DNA from: Candidatus Levyibacteriota bacterium
GTDB lineage: Bacteria; Patescibacteria; Microgenomatia; Levybacterales; UBA12049
Assembly (NCBI GenBank): GCA_029260965.1
Contig: JAJDCG010000001.1
Location: forward strand, 248,001 to 312,000
Reading direction: 5' to 3'
Length of the DNA: 64,000 nt
Below the pieces are notes generated by a model. The model saw nothing but the letters and a program-made list of their open reading frames with translations. It made no database searches and was not told the origin of the DNA. The first letter of the stretch is position 1. Each line of letters starts with the position of its first letter. Shown here in pieces: positions 1 to 8,330 of this stretch. The position numbers and the translations under genes were made by a program.

Positions 1-667
1 TATCATCACCAGGAACAGGAACTCCCCAATTTTTAGCGCGTTTGTTTGATCTTGAAATACTTATGTCATCAAGTCCGCTTTTTAGAAAAGACAGCATTTC
101 GTTTTTTCTAAATTTTGGGAATATCTTTATTTCATCTGATTCTATTATTTTGATAAGCTGGTTTTGATATTTTGAAAGTTTGAAAAAATAATTTTCTTCA
201 GACACTTCTTCAAGTTTTTTACCAGGGTGTTCAAAGCATTCTCCATTTTCGTCCAACTCCTCTTGTGGATAAAACTGTTCACAGCCTATGCAGTAAAGTC
301 CTGTATAGGATTTTTTATAAATATCGTTATTTTTATCGCAAAGCAGCCAGAGTTTTTGGCTTGCTTCATGATGGGACTTACTGCTTCCTTTTTGCCAAAT
401 GTCAAATTCTACATTTAGTTTTTTTGATAATTCATAAAAAGTTTTTTCATTTTTGTCAATAAATTTTTGGATCGGTATGCCTGCTGCTTCTGCAGCTTGG
501 ACATTTTTAAGCGCGTTTTCGTCTCCACCGCAAAGCAGTTGTGTTGTGTCGCCGAGAATCTGACGGTATCTTCTGATCGTATCGCTTTGGACAAATTCCA
601 GAGCGTGTCCGACGTGAGGAGGGGCATTTACATAAGGAATAGCGTTGGTGATAAAAAACTTAGCCAT
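1..667 (-). CDS. metG: Methionyl-tRNA synthetase, N-terminal part (cut by window edge)
   Basis: Reading the minus strand from the ATG at 667 gives about 222 residues of a class I aminoacyl-tRNA synthetase that runs off the window start. It charges tRNA-Met in the cytoplasm. The N-terminus has the Rossmann opening and the class I signature as PPHVGH (residues 16-21, HVGH equals HIGH). A CGGDEN segment sits where the family usually has GTDEH, and a Cys-x2-Cys knuckle (YCIGC) lies in the connective peptide. The C-terminal part with the KMSKS loop is outside the window. It lies downstream of two other minus-strand genes and may be co-transcribed with them. The identification is clear from the translation. 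Confidence 0.93.
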   Translation of the reverse strand, partial: MAKFFITNAIPYVNAPPHVGHALEFVQSDTIRRYRQILGDTTQLLCGGDENALKNVQAAEAAGIPIQKFIDKNEKTFYELSKKLNVEFDIWQKGSSKSHHEASQKLWLLCDKNNDIYKKSYTGLYCIGCEQFYPQEELDENGECFEHPGKKLEEVSEENYFFKLSKYQNQLIKIIESDEIKIFPKFRKNEMLSFLKSGLDDISISRSNKRAKNWGVPVPGDD

Positions 668-711
668 GGGTTTTGTTTGTGACAATAAACAAATTGTACC
701 AGAGCTTGAGC

Positions 712-1056
712 CTATTTTCTATATGCAAAGAGGAGTTCAAGTGTTAAAAACAGACCTGCAAGAAGAACCAGAAAGAAAGGATGACTCAATCCATTCAGGC
801 GAAAAACAAAGATGCTTATTATAAAACCTGCGACCAGAACACCATGTGCTGTATTTTTTAATAGATAGGTAGATGTGCTGAAGGAAAACAAAAATAAAAG
901 AGTGAGAAAAAAATATGTGGTATTGAATCCCATTCCGGCAAATTTCAATTTATAATCTGGCGGAAATAGGAATGTTAATCCAGCTATTCCAAAAAGGGTA
1001 AATAAGCTAAGCAGCAAAAATTTGATGGGTCTTTTTCTCCAATGCATGTTTATCAA
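712..1056 (-). CDS. Small multi-pass membrane protein of unknown function
   Basis: A 114-residue protein with a basic start (HWRKRP) followed by three or four hydrophobic segments at roughly residues 12-30, 44-64, 70-86 and 92-110. The basic N-terminus suggests a cytoplasmic amino end. I do not recognise the family. It sits 44 bases upstream of metG and 12 bases downstream of the pilin-like gene on the same strand, so the three probably form one unit. The second ATG (encoding MHW, three codons in) is an equally good start. No motif indicates a function. Confidence 0.65.
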   Translation of the reverse strand: MINMHWRKRPIKFLLLSLFTLFGIAGLTFLFPPDYKLKFAGMGFNTTYFFLTLLFLFSFSTSTYLLKNTAHGVLVAGFIISIFVFRLNGLSHPFFLVLLAGLFLTLELLFAYRK

Positions 1057-1068
1057 TTTTATATCTAA

Positions 1069-1842
1069 CTATCTGCAAGTTCCGTCTCTTCCACCTGAAT
1101 TCGATTTGCAAGTTTGTCCAGAAGGACATTGATCATTTCCTGCAACATCACATGATTTCCTGGTAGGAACACCCTGATCACTTTCTAATCCTGGTACTTT
1201 CAGTATGTCAATGCCGATTAGCTGTAGGAATAGAAACGAGAAGATAAGAAACATCAGGCCGACTATTGCAGCAATCATTTGCTCTCTTGCTTGTTGAATC
1301 TGGTCAGGATTACCTCTGGAGGTCATTATTTTGTATCCTGCGATCATTATCAGTAATATCGCTATTCCACCAGCCATGCTTATCAGGAATCCAAATACAC
1401 TAACTACAAAATCACTTGGTTCAGTCTTGAATGTTCCAAGAGCTGTATTGAATTCTGCGCAAGTACCGTTTTCGAATTTTTTACAGGGTGGAGATGGGGC
1501 AGGTTGTTGTCGGTCTGTGCTGTCAATTTTTTTGCATGTTCGGTAGGTGTCGCCACCCTCTGCTACACAGGTTAAGCCTTTTTTACAGACCTCAATTCCT
1601 CTTCCCCCGATTGTATCGCCATTGTCGCAACGTTGGCCCTCGCTTCGGCTAAACTCAGGCATGCATACAGCGCTACCTCCACCGAGTCCCAGTCCTGGAT
1701 CAACACAGGTTAGTCTTTGGTCTGGGTCGCAATGATTAAGAATTCCACAGGTTTGTCCTGGACCAACTGCTGCTGCTGAAGCTGGATTTGGAGTAGTGAT
1801 TATTAAGATCAGGAAAGAGAAGAGAAAAAGAATCTTTTTCAT
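1069..1842 (-). CDS. Secreted Cys-rich protein with TrbC/VirB2-like pilin domain
   Basis: A 257-residue protein with a signal peptide (residues 1-23, ending ASAAA), a long Cys-rich exported region with several CxP and CDP segments (about 30-135), then two hydrophobic helices (about 145-170 and 185-212) around a loop reading TSRGNPDQIQQA. The helix-loop-helix part matches the CPR type IV secretion pilin-like domain and ends in DILKVPG, as does the shorter paralogue at 7954-8325. A further Cys-rich stretch closes the protein. It is probably an inner-membrane or surface pilin-like subunit; the Cys-rich regions could be disulfide-bonded outside the cell. Divergently transcribed from hrcA. Function beyond the domain is inferred. 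Confidence 0.75.
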   Translation of the reverse strand: MKKILFLFSFLILIITTPNPASAAAVGPGQTCGILNHCDPDQRLTCVDPGLGLGGGSAVCMPEFSRSEGQRCDNGDTIGGRGIEVCKKGLTCVAEGGDTYRTCKKIDSTDRQQPAPSPPCKKFENGTCAEFNTALGTFKTEPSDFVVSVFGFLISMAGGIAILLIMIAGYKIMTSRGNPDQIQQAREQMIAAIVGLMFLIFSFLFLQLIGIDILKVPGLESDQGVPTRKSCDVAGNDQCPSGQTCKSNSGGRDGTCR

Positions 1843-1894
1843 ATCTTCAGCATTGCAGAAAAATTAAATTTATGCAAGATATTGAGATTGACTC

Positions 1895-1923
1895 TTGACA
1901 TGTTTTGGCAGTCATGTTATATT
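1895..1923 (+). promoter_or_regulatory. Sigma70 promoter of hrcA-grpE-dnaK-dnaJ
   Basis: TTGACA at 1895-1900 and TATATT at 1918-1923 with a 17-base spacer, a near-perfect housekeeping promoter 43 bases before the hrcA ATG. The -10 box lies inside the CIRCE operator, so HrcA binding would block polymerase. Confidence 0.85.
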
Positions 1924-1931
1924 AGTGCCAA
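1905..1931. promoter_or_regulatory. CIRCE operator (HrcA binding site)
   Basis: TTGGCAGTC, then a 9-base spacer, then TAGTGCCAA. The CIRCE consensus is TTAGCACTC-N9-GAGTGCTAA; each half matches at 7 of 9 positions and the spacer is exactly 9. The outer six bases of the arms are perfectly complementary. It overlaps the -10 box of the promoter in front of hrcA, the expected position for autoregulation of the heat-shock operon. Confidence 0.85.
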
Positions 1932-1965
1932 GTCTTGTAAACAAAGAGTTATTGCTAGCAAAATT

Positions 1966-2697
1966 ATGCATAATCTGACTCAAAGGCAGATTGAGATACT
2001 GCGAAGTATCATTGAGGAGTACATTGAAACAGCAGAGGCTGTAGGTTCTGAAACGATTGAAAAGAAACACAACCTGTCAGCTAGTCCAGCAACCATCAGA
2101 AATGAGATGGTGCGCTTAGCCGAGTATGGTTACATAAAGAAGACGCATTCGTCTGCGGGTCGTGTTCCGACAGCCAAGGGTCTCAAGTTTTACGTGAGAG
2201 AGCTTATGAAGGAGAAAGAGCTCTCAACCATGGAAGAGGTTGCACTCAAAGAAAACGTTTGGGATTACAGGGATCGTATGCAGAGATTTCTCAAGGAAGC
2301 AACTAGATCGTTGGCCGCAAAAACCAATTCTTTGGCAATTGCGACAACAAGCGAGGGTGATATTTTTTCATCAGGATATGCAAACATCCTGGATAAGCCC
2401 GAATTTTTGGATATAGATGTCACAAAAACGCTTCTTGAGGCGCTGGATGAATATGACTGTTTTGCAGGGATATTCGCAAACGTTCACGGAGATGAAGAGA
2501 TACATGTGTTGATAGAAGATGAGCTTGGAGATGGACTTCGTGGGCCATACGGGTTTATTTACACGGATTATACGACACCTATGAATGTTCAGGGAAAAAT
2601 CGGAGTACTGGGACCTGCTAGACTTTCATATACATCTATAATACCGATAGTTAGATATTTTGGAGCAATGATTAAAGAAAGTGCTCAGGGATGGTAG
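1966..2697 (+). CDS. hrcA: Heat-inducible transcription repressor HrcA
   Basis: A 243-residue HrcA, shorter than the usual 340 or so. The start at 1966 (MHNLTQRQ) matches the family start; the open frame runs 28 codons further upstream through the promoter and operator, so that extension is rejected. Residues 1-75 form the winged helix (SPATIRNEMVRL is the recognition-helix region, followed by SSAGRVPT). The rest is a reduced GAF-like inducer domain ending with the typical GPARLSY segment near residue 220. HrcA binds CIRCE and represses chaperone genes until titrated from GroEL. A CIRCE lies directly upstream. First gene of the chaperone operon. Confidence 0.93.
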   Translation: MHNLTQRQIEILRSIIEEYIETAEAVGSETIEKKHNLSASPATIRNEMVRLAEYGYIKKTHSSAGRVPTAKGLKFYVRELMKEKELSTMEEVALKENVWDYRDRMQRFLKEATRSLAAKTNSLAIATTSEGDIFSSGYANILDKPEFLDIDVTKTLLEALDEYDCFAGIFANVHGDEEIHVLIEDELGDGLRGPYGFIYTDYTTPMNVQGKIGVLGPARLSYTSIIPIVRYFGAMIKESAQGW

Positions 2698-2734
2698 CTA
2701 GAATTAAGAAAGATTTGGAAATAGAAATATAAAG

Positions 2735-3223
2735 ATGATAAAAAAACAAAATGATAAACTAGAAAAGGAATTTACAGAAGTTGATGATTTAGGAGATGAG
2801 GACAATCAGGTGGAGATCCTTAAAAAAACAGTATCGGTATTTGAGGAAAAATACAAAAGAGCACTTGCTGACTATCAAAATTTACAAAAGAGAGTAGATA
2901 TCGACAAAAAGAATTGGGTAAAAATAGCAAATCAGGAACTTTTGGCAAGGCTAATACCTGTACTTGATACATTAATGTTAGCAGGTCAGCATATTGATAA
3001 TGAAGGATTAAAAGTAAGTATAGATCAATTTTTAGAGGTTTTAAAAGTAGAGGGAGTTGTAAAAATTGATGTAGATAAAAAAGAATTCAATCCGGAAATT
3101 ATGGAGGCGATAGCAGTTGGCGAGGGAGAGGAGAATAAGGTAATAGAAGAGATTAGACCAGGATACATGATTTATGATAAAGTGTTGAGGCCTTCTCAGG
3201 TAAAAGTGGGGAAACATTCATAA
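2735..3223 (+). CDS. grpE: Nucleotide exchange factor GrpE
   Basis: A 162-residue GrpE. The charged N-terminal half forms a long coiled coil (about residues 25-95, including the YQNLQKR segment typical of the family). The C-terminal beta domain ends with the conserved stretch PGYMIYDKVLRPSQVKVG. GrpE releases ADP from DnaK so the chaperone can cycle. It lies between hrcA and dnaK, with only 4 bases before the dnaK start, so it is co-transcribed and probably translationally coupled. Confidence 0.93.
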   Translation: MIKKQNDKLEKEFTEVDDLGDEDNQVEILKKTVSVFEEKYKRALADYQNLQKRVDIDKKNWVKIANQELLARLIPVLDTLMLAGQHIDNEGLKVSIDQFLEVLKVEGVVKIDVDKKEFNPEIMEAIAVGEGEENKVIEEIRPGYMIYDKVLRPSQVKVGKHS

Positions 3224-3227
3224 AAAT

Positions 3228-5144
3228 ATGGGAAAAATAATAGGAATTGATTTAGGAACAACAAATTCAGCAATGGCTGTAATGGAGGGTGGATCACCAA
3301 AAGTGATTCATAGCGCTGAAGGGCGAAATACTATTCCATCAGTTGTTGATCCGATTGCGCATGTTGTAGGTGATGTTGCCAAGCGTCAGATGGCGATCAA
3401 ACCTAAAAAAACTGTGTTTTCAGTCAAGCGATTGGTTGGTCGTAAATTTAAAGATAAATCGGTTCAAGATGACATTAAATGGCTTCCATACACAGTCAAG
3501 AGCGGACGAGATGACATGGCAGTTGTTGAGGTTGATGGTAAGACATTTACTCCTCAAGAACTCTCAGCTAAAATTCTTCAAAAGATTAAAGCAGATGCTG
3601 AGGCATATCTGGGTGAGAAAGTAACTCAGGCTGTGATCACAGTTCCTGCGTACTTTGATGATTCAGAGAGACAAGCTACCAAACAGGCAGGAGAAATTGC
3701 AGGACTTGAGGTTTTGCGTATTATTAACGAGCCAACAGCTGCTGCGCTTGCATATGGCTTGGATAAGAAAAATGCCCACACAATTGCTGTTTATGATTTA
3801 GGAGGTGGGACATTTGATATTTCTATTCTTGAACTTGGGGATGGAGTTTATCAGGTAAAATCAACCAATGGTGATACGCATCTCGGTGGAGATGATTTTG
3901 ATCAGAAAATTATTGATTATTTAGCTGATGAATTCAAGAAAGAAAATGATGTTGATCTAAGAAAAGATCCTCAGGCTCTGCAAAGACTTAAAGAATCAGC
4001 TGAGAAAGCAAAAATTGAACTATCAAGCTCTCAAGAGGCATCAATCAATCAGCCATTTATAACCCAGGGCAAAGATGGACCCCTTCACTTGACTTTAACC
4101 CTGAGTCGTTCCAAGCTTGAACAAATTGTAGATGAGTTGATTCAAAAGACTTTAAAGCCTGTTGAAAAGGCAATAAAAGATGCAGGAGTTAAGGTGACAG
4201 ATGTTAACGAGATAATAATGGTAGGTGGTATGACTCGCATGCCAAAAGTTGTTGAGGTAGTTGAAAAGTTTTTTGGTAAAGAAGTAAATAAGTCAGTAAA
4301 TCCAGATGAGGTGGTAGCAATTGGTGCAGCTGTTCAAGCTGGAGTATTGGGTGGAGATGTAAAAGACGTATTGCTTCTGGACGTAACACCATTGACTTTG
4401 GGACTTGAAACTCTGGGTAGTGTTTCAACGCCTCTAATTGATAGAAATACTACGATTCCTACCTCCAAATCACAAACCTTCTCAACTGCTGCTGATAATC
4501 AGACACAAGTAGAGATAAACGTGCTGCAAGGAGAGCGTCCGATGGCAGCGGACAATAAATCTTTGGGAAGATTTATTCTTGAGGGTATTCCACCAGCTCC
4601 TCGTGGTGTCCCGCAAGTAGAGGTGACTTTTGATATTGATGCGAGCGGAATTCTAAGTGTGAGTGCCAAAGATAAAGCAACAGGTAAAGAAAATAAGATC
4701 CAAATTACAGGAAGCACTGGTCTCTCAAAAGATGAAGTTGAGAAAATGACTAAAGAAGCAGAAGTACACGCTGCAGAAGATGAAGAGAAGAAGGGTAAGA
4801 TTGAGGCACGAAATCACGCAGATTCTCTCATATTTACATCTGAGAAAGCTCTCAAGGATGCAGGCGATAAGGTTCCAGATGATGTAAAGACTGAAGTTGA
4901 AGAAAAAATAAAATCACTCAAAGACATTTTGGACAGTGGTAGCAAAGAAGATTTGGAGAGTAAAACAAATGAGCTTTCAGAATCGCTTCAGAAAATCGGT
5001 CAAGCGGCATATGAACAGGGTCAAAAAGCACAAGAAGAGCCAGAAATAGAAAGTGAAGAAAAAGATGGTAAAGCAGAAGATATTAAAGATGAAACTTCTG
5101 AAAAAGATAAAGAAAAACCTGTTGAAGGAGAAGTGGTAGAGTAA
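3228..5144 (+). CDS. dnaK: Chaperone DnaK (Hsp70)
   Basis: A full-length 638-residue Hsp70. The ATPase domain opens with GIDLGTTNS, has DLGGGTFD near residue 190 and the NEPTAAALAYG signature near 165. The substrate-binding domain begins after VLLLDVTPLTLGLET, and a helical lid with an acidic, Lys/Glu-rich tail ends in EGEVVE. It folds and protects proteins with DnaJ and GrpE. The order hrcA-grpE-dnaK-dnaJ and the upstream CIRCE site make it HrcA-controlled. Nothing is missing. Confidence 0.98.
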   Translation: MGKIIGIDLGTTNSAMAVMEGGSPKVIHSAEGRNTIPSVVDPIAHVVGDVAKRQMAIKPKKTVFSVKRLVGRKFKDKSVQDDIKWLPYTVKSGRDDMAVVEVDGKTFTPQELSAKILQKIKADAEAYLGEKVTQAVITVPAYFDDSERQATKQAGEIAGLEVLRIINEPTAAALAYGLDKKNAHTIAVYDLGGGTFDISILELGDGVYQVKSTNGDTHLGGDDFDQKIIDYLADEFKKENDVDLRKDPQALQRLKESAEKAKIELSSSQEASINQPFITQGKDGPLHLTLTLSRSKLEQIVDELIQKTLKPVEKAIKDAGVKVTDVNEIIMVGGMTRMPKVVEVVEKFFGKEVNKSVNPDEVVAIGAAVQAGVLGGDVKDVLLLDVTPLTLGLETLGSVSTPLIDRNTTIPTSKSQTFSTAADNQTQVEINVLQGERPMAADNKSLGRFILEGIPPAPRGVPQVEVTFDIDASGILSVSAKDKATGKENKIQITGSTGLSKDEVEKMTKEAEVHAAEDEEKKGKIEARNHADSLIFTSEKALKDAGDKVPDDVKTEVEEKIKSLKDILDSGSKEDLESKTNELSESLQKIGQAAYEQGQKAQEEPEIESEEKDGKAEDIKDETSEKDKEKPVEGEVVE

Positions 5145-5271
5145 ATCCTAATTTCTAATTTCTAATATCTAAACAATTTCAAAATACAAATAATTAAAAT
5201 TTAAAACGTTTTGATAAATGAATTTTTGATAATTTCGATTTGTTTAGGATTTAGATATTGGAGTTTAGGAT
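5144..5271. repeat. Imperfect long palindrome between dnaK and dnaJ
   Basis: The dnaK-dnaJ gap is nearly filled by an inverted repeat. A 32-base left arm (5144-5175) matches the reverse complement of a 32-base right arm (5240-5271) at 25 positions by my alignment; the short palindrome AAAACGTTTT lies near the centre. The arms are built from short AT-rich units such as TCTAATTTCTAA. A T-run follows the right arm, so it could attenuate transcription into dnaJ. It may be a small mobile or REP-like palindrome, but no second full copy is visible here. Confidence 0.6.
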
Positions 5272-5283
5272 TTTTTATTTATT

Positions 5284-6150
5284 ATGGCGAGTGAAAAAGA
5301 TTATTATCAAATACTTGGAATTTCAAAAAACGCAACTGATGCAGAAATAAAAAGCGCGTATCGTAAGTTGGCCCTTGAATATCATCCTGACAAGAATAAA
5401 TCAAAAGAGGCTGGTGAAAAATTCAAAGAAGTAACTAAAGCATATGAAGTGCTTTCAAATTCTTCTAAAAGGCAAAATTATGATCAATTTGGACATAGCG
5501 CTTTTGAGCAGGGAGGAATGGGTAGTGCAGGAGGCGGTGGAGGAGGTCAAGCAGGTGGTCAATACGGACCTTTTAGCTACCAATACTCAACCAGTGGTAA
5601 TGCTGGAGGGTTTGATTTTGGAGGTGGAGTTGATCCTTTTGATATATTCGAGCAGTTTTTTGGTGGTGGATCACCGTTTGGCAATAGAACCAGAAGACCT
5701 GCGTATTCAATTCGAATTAGTTTTGATGAGGCTGTAAAGGGAGTTGCTAAAGAAGTGAAAATTGATGGAAAGTCAAAAAAAATAAAAATACCAGCAGGTG
5801 TTGATAGTGGTTCTAGGATCAGATTTGACGAATATGATGTAGTTGTTGACGTTGCATCCAGTAGCAAATTCGCGCGCCAAGGTTATGATATCGTGACAGA
5901 GAAAGAGATATCGTTTCCACAGGCAGCACTAGGGGATGAGTTGAAGATTGAAACAGTTGATGGTGAGGTAAAGATTCGTATACCCGCAGGTACTCAGCCC
6001 GAGACACTGATAAGACTTGCAGGAAAAGGCGTTCCACATGTTAGAAGTGGTCAGCGCGGTAATCATTATGTAAAAATAAAAGTGACAGTTCCCGGCAGGT
6101 TAAGTCGTGAACAAAAATCCCTCCTCGAAGAACTCAAAAAAACCTCATAG
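5284..6150 (+). CDS. dnaJ: DnaJ-family co-chaperone without zinc finger
   Basis: A 288-residue J protein. Residues 5-70 are the J domain with the HPD motif (YHPDKNKS). A Gly/Phe-rich linker (about 78-135) is followed by two C-terminal beta-sandwich substrate domains (about 140-285), including the typical IPAGVDSGSRIR and IPAGTQPETLIRL segments. The four CxxCxGxG repeats of classical DnaJ are absent, so it is a type II (CbpA/DjlA-like) J protein. It stimulates DnaK ATPase and delivers substrates. It is the last gene of the chaperone operon and the only J protein visible here. Confidence 0.9.
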   Translation: MASEKDYYQILGISKNATDAEIKSAYRKLALEYHPDKNKSKEAGEKFKEVTKAYEVLSNSSKRQNYDQFGHSAFEQGGMGSAGGGGGGQAGGQYGPFSYQYSTSGNAGGFDFGGGVDPFDIFEQFFGGGSPFGNRTRRPAYSIRISFDEAVKGVAKEVKIDGKSKKIKIPAGVDSGSRIRFDEYDVVVDVASSSKFARQGYDIVTEKEISFPQAALGDELKIETVDGEVKIRIPAGTQPETLIRLAGKGVPHVRSGQRGNHYVKIKVTVPGRLSREQKSLLEELKKTS

Positions 6151-6298
6151 CTTGTTTAGTCCCTAAATTCACATATTTAAAATAAACGTAAGTATATAGA
6201 TATAGTCGACGCGTAATTTAGTAATTAAAAGATGATTTATTACTACCAGTATACATACCGATAAGAAACAGTATCTAAGTTATGTTAATATAATTTAT

Positions 6299-7063
6299 AT
6301 GTCGGTGATTATTGCGATTGGAGGCAAAGAAGTGGGACCAATCCTTCCAGATGGAGGTTTTAATAAGATCAAGCATGGCAACCTACACAAAGAAATTATT
6401 ACTAGAACAGGCAAGAAGCATCCTAAAGTTTTATTTATCCCAACAGCCAAAGATGATCGTGAAGATTATATAGAAGGATTCAAGAAATATTATTCTACGC
6501 TTGGTTGTAGCCAGATTGATACATTGTACCTTCTTAGATCCAAGCCCTTACCAGGTGAAATAAGATCGAAAATACTTTCAGCAGATGCTATTTATGTAAA
6601 TGGTGGCAACACCTCAAGAATGCTAGCTACATGGAAAAAATATGGCGTTGACAAGATCTTAAAAGAAGCACATAGAAAAGGAATAGTAATGTCAGGTCAT
6701 AGTGCTGGTGGGGTTTGTTGGTTTAGCTATGTTTGTTCAGATTCATTTTACAGACACGAACCATTTAAGCTAAAAGCAATAGGAATAATAAATGCTTTGG
6801 TGTGTCCGCATTATGATACTGAGCCTTTTCGTCAAGAACCGCTAAAGAAGATGATGAAAAACACACCTGATGTTGTAGGAATAACCCTAGACGAATACGC
6901 AGCGATTGAAGTAATAGATAATAAATACAGAATTCTTACTGCAAACTCAAAAGCAAAGGCACATAGAGTTTATTGGGATGGTAGCGAGTATGTTGTTGAG
7001 GAAATTGAGAAAATGAAGGAGTTTAGAGATTTGAACCAACTACTTACTAAGTCAAATGCTTGA
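6299..7063 (+). CDS. Peptidase S51 family protein (peptidase E-like)
   Basis: A 254-residue protein of the peptidase E/cyanophycinase superfamily. It opens with IAIGGKEVG, has a YVNGGNTSR loop near residue 100 and the nucleophile elbow GHSAGG at 133-138 (Ser135). Family members cleave Asp-containing dipeptides or related amides with a Ser-His-Asp/Glu triad; the exact substrate cannot be read from sequence. No signal peptide, so cytoplasmic. Its last 8 bases overlap the next gene, which suggests coupling. A TATAAT lies at 6289-6294, only 4 bases before the ATG. Confidence 0.82.
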   Translation: MSVIIAIGGKEVGPILPDGGFNKIKHGNLHKEIITRTGKKHPKVLFIPTAKDDREDYIEGFKKYYSTLGCSQIDTLYLLRSKPLPGEIRSKILSADAIYVNGGNTSRMLATWKKYGVDKILKEAHRKGIVMSGHSAGGVCWFSYVCSDSFYRHEPFKLKAIGIINALVCPHYDTEPFRQEPLKKMMKNTPDVVGITLDEYAAIEVIDNKYRILTANSKAKAHRVYWDGSEYVVEEIEKMKEFRDLNQLLTKSNA

Positions 7064-7826
7064 ATCATTTCTTCCCAGCTATTTTCAGTGGTGGCATCTG
7101 CCTGTTATTTTTATTGCAGGATTAATTGGCGAGGGGTATGGAACAATAATAGGTGGCGGAAGTATTGTCATGCAGGGTGTTATGATTTTTCTAGGTGTCC
7201 CACTTCAATCAGCAATCGCCACAGATAATGCAGGAGCTTTGGGAACAGAGGTTGGTATTCTTTCAGAGACTAGAAAGAAGGTTGTAGAAAATAAAAAGCT
7301 AGCCATGTTTATGGTAATTCCTGTATTTTTAGGTGGAGTTGTTGGTACATCTTTTCTTCTTACTATACCATCAGCAGTAATAAAATACTTGATGATTATT
7401 GCCATTTCATGCTTATTATTTTATTCGTTATTTCTAAAAAATAAACTCAAGATTCAACTGTCAATAAAGTATCAATATCCAATACTTTTTATCCTTCTAT
7501 TTTTAATTGGTATTTATAATAATTTTATAGGTATTGGTGAGGGAACGTTTACAAAAATTTCAATAATGTTAATTCTTGGCACGACTTTTATTAAAAGTCA
7601 CGGAATAAAAACTGCAGCCATGATTCCTTCAAGAATTTATTCATTAGTCATAACAGCACTTTCAGGGCTTATTATTTGGCCATATTTACTAGTATTTTGG
7701 GTTTCAACATTTATATCTGGTAAATACGCTACAAAATTTATAACACTAATTCCAGAAAGATATTTAAAACTTGGATTAGTAACCTTAAGCATTATTTTCA
7801 TTTTCGCTCTTATTTTTGTGTATTAA
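7056..7826 (+). CDS. TSUP (TauE/SafE-like) membrane transporter
   Basis: A 256-residue integral membrane protein with about eight hydrophobic helices. The first repeat has the characteristic Gly-rich entry (GEGYGTIIGGGS) and a second, related one (GIGEGTFTKIS) lies near residue 165, the duplicated layout of the TSUP/DUF81 family that exports sulfite, sulfoacetate or similar organosulfur anions. It overlaps the preceding peptidase gene by 8 bases. The substrate cannot be assigned. Confidence 0.8.
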   Translation: MLESFLPSYFQWWHLPVIFIAGLIGEGYGTIIGGGSIVMQGVMIFLGVPLQSAIATDNAGALGTEVGILSETRKKVVENKKLAMFMVIPVFLGGVVGTSFLLTIPSAVIKYLMIIAISCLLFYSLFLKNKLKIQLSIKYQYPILFILLFLIGIYNNFIGIGEGTFTKISIMLILGTTFIKSHGIKTAAMIPSRIYSLVITALSGLIIWPYLLVFWVSTFISGKYATKFITLIPERYLKLGLVTLSIIFIFALIFVY

Positions 7827-7953
7827 TACGTTTTTTTAGCTTTGGCGTTTGAGATTTTGAGGTGATATATAATTGAATTTTCTATTTGATTTATTGGGAT
7901 TTTGTGTGATACTGTTTAAGTATGGCGGTTTCTTCTTGACCTGCCTTTGTCAT

Positions 7954-8325
7954 ATGAGGAAATTATCTCTTTTAGGAGTTGTTTTATTTACACTCTTTTC
8001 ATTTTTTACTTTACCCACTGTAGCGTATGCCCAAAGTTGTGATGTGGGGTATGTAGCAACAGATTTTGGTTGCTGGCCTGGTAATCCGATTGGTTTTGTG
8101 CAGGAGTTTTATAGCGTAGGCCTTGCCTTTGTGGCAGGCATTGCGATCCTAGCGCTGATTGCTGGAGGCTATACGATCATGACCTCACAGGGTAATCCTG
8201 AGCGTGTAAATGTAGGAAAAAGCTGGATATTTTATGCAATCGTTGGGCTGCTTCTAGCAATTTTTGGATATGTGTTTATAGAGGTTGTGGTTGTAGATGT
8301 TTTGAAAGTTCCTGGATTTAGCTAA
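7954..8325 (+). CDS. TrbC/VirB2-like pilin
   Basis: Starting at the ATG at 7954 gives 123 residues with a clear signal peptide (residues 1-26, ending VAYA before QSC). The open frame continues 27 codons upstream from a TTG, but that extension would bury the signal peptide, so it is rejected. Two hydrophobic helices (about 45-70 and 87-112) flank a loop containing TSQGNPERV, and the protein ends DVLKVPGF. It is clearly paralogous to the C-terminal part of the minus-strand protein at 1069-1842. The fold is the CPR type IV secretion pilin-like domain. Five bases separate it from the large VirB6-like gene. Confidence 0.82.
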   Translation: MRKLSLLGVVLFTLFSFFTLPTVAYAQSCDVGYVATDFGCWPGNPIGFVQEFYSVGLAFVAGIAILALIAGGYTIMTSQGNPERVNVGKSWIFYAIVGLLLAIFGYVFIEVVVVDVLKVPGFS

Positions 8326-8330
8326 GTTTT

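Noticed and set aside
227..682. Plus-strand open frames at the window start
   Set aside because: They lie over the minus-strand metG gene, whose translation is clearly recognisable.
1882..1965. 28-codon upstream extension of hrcA
   Set aside because: It would translate the promoter and CIRCE operator; the family start is at 1966.
7873..7953. 27-codon N-terminal extension of the second pilin
   Set aside because: Begins at a TTG and would place a normal signal peptide in the middle of the protein.
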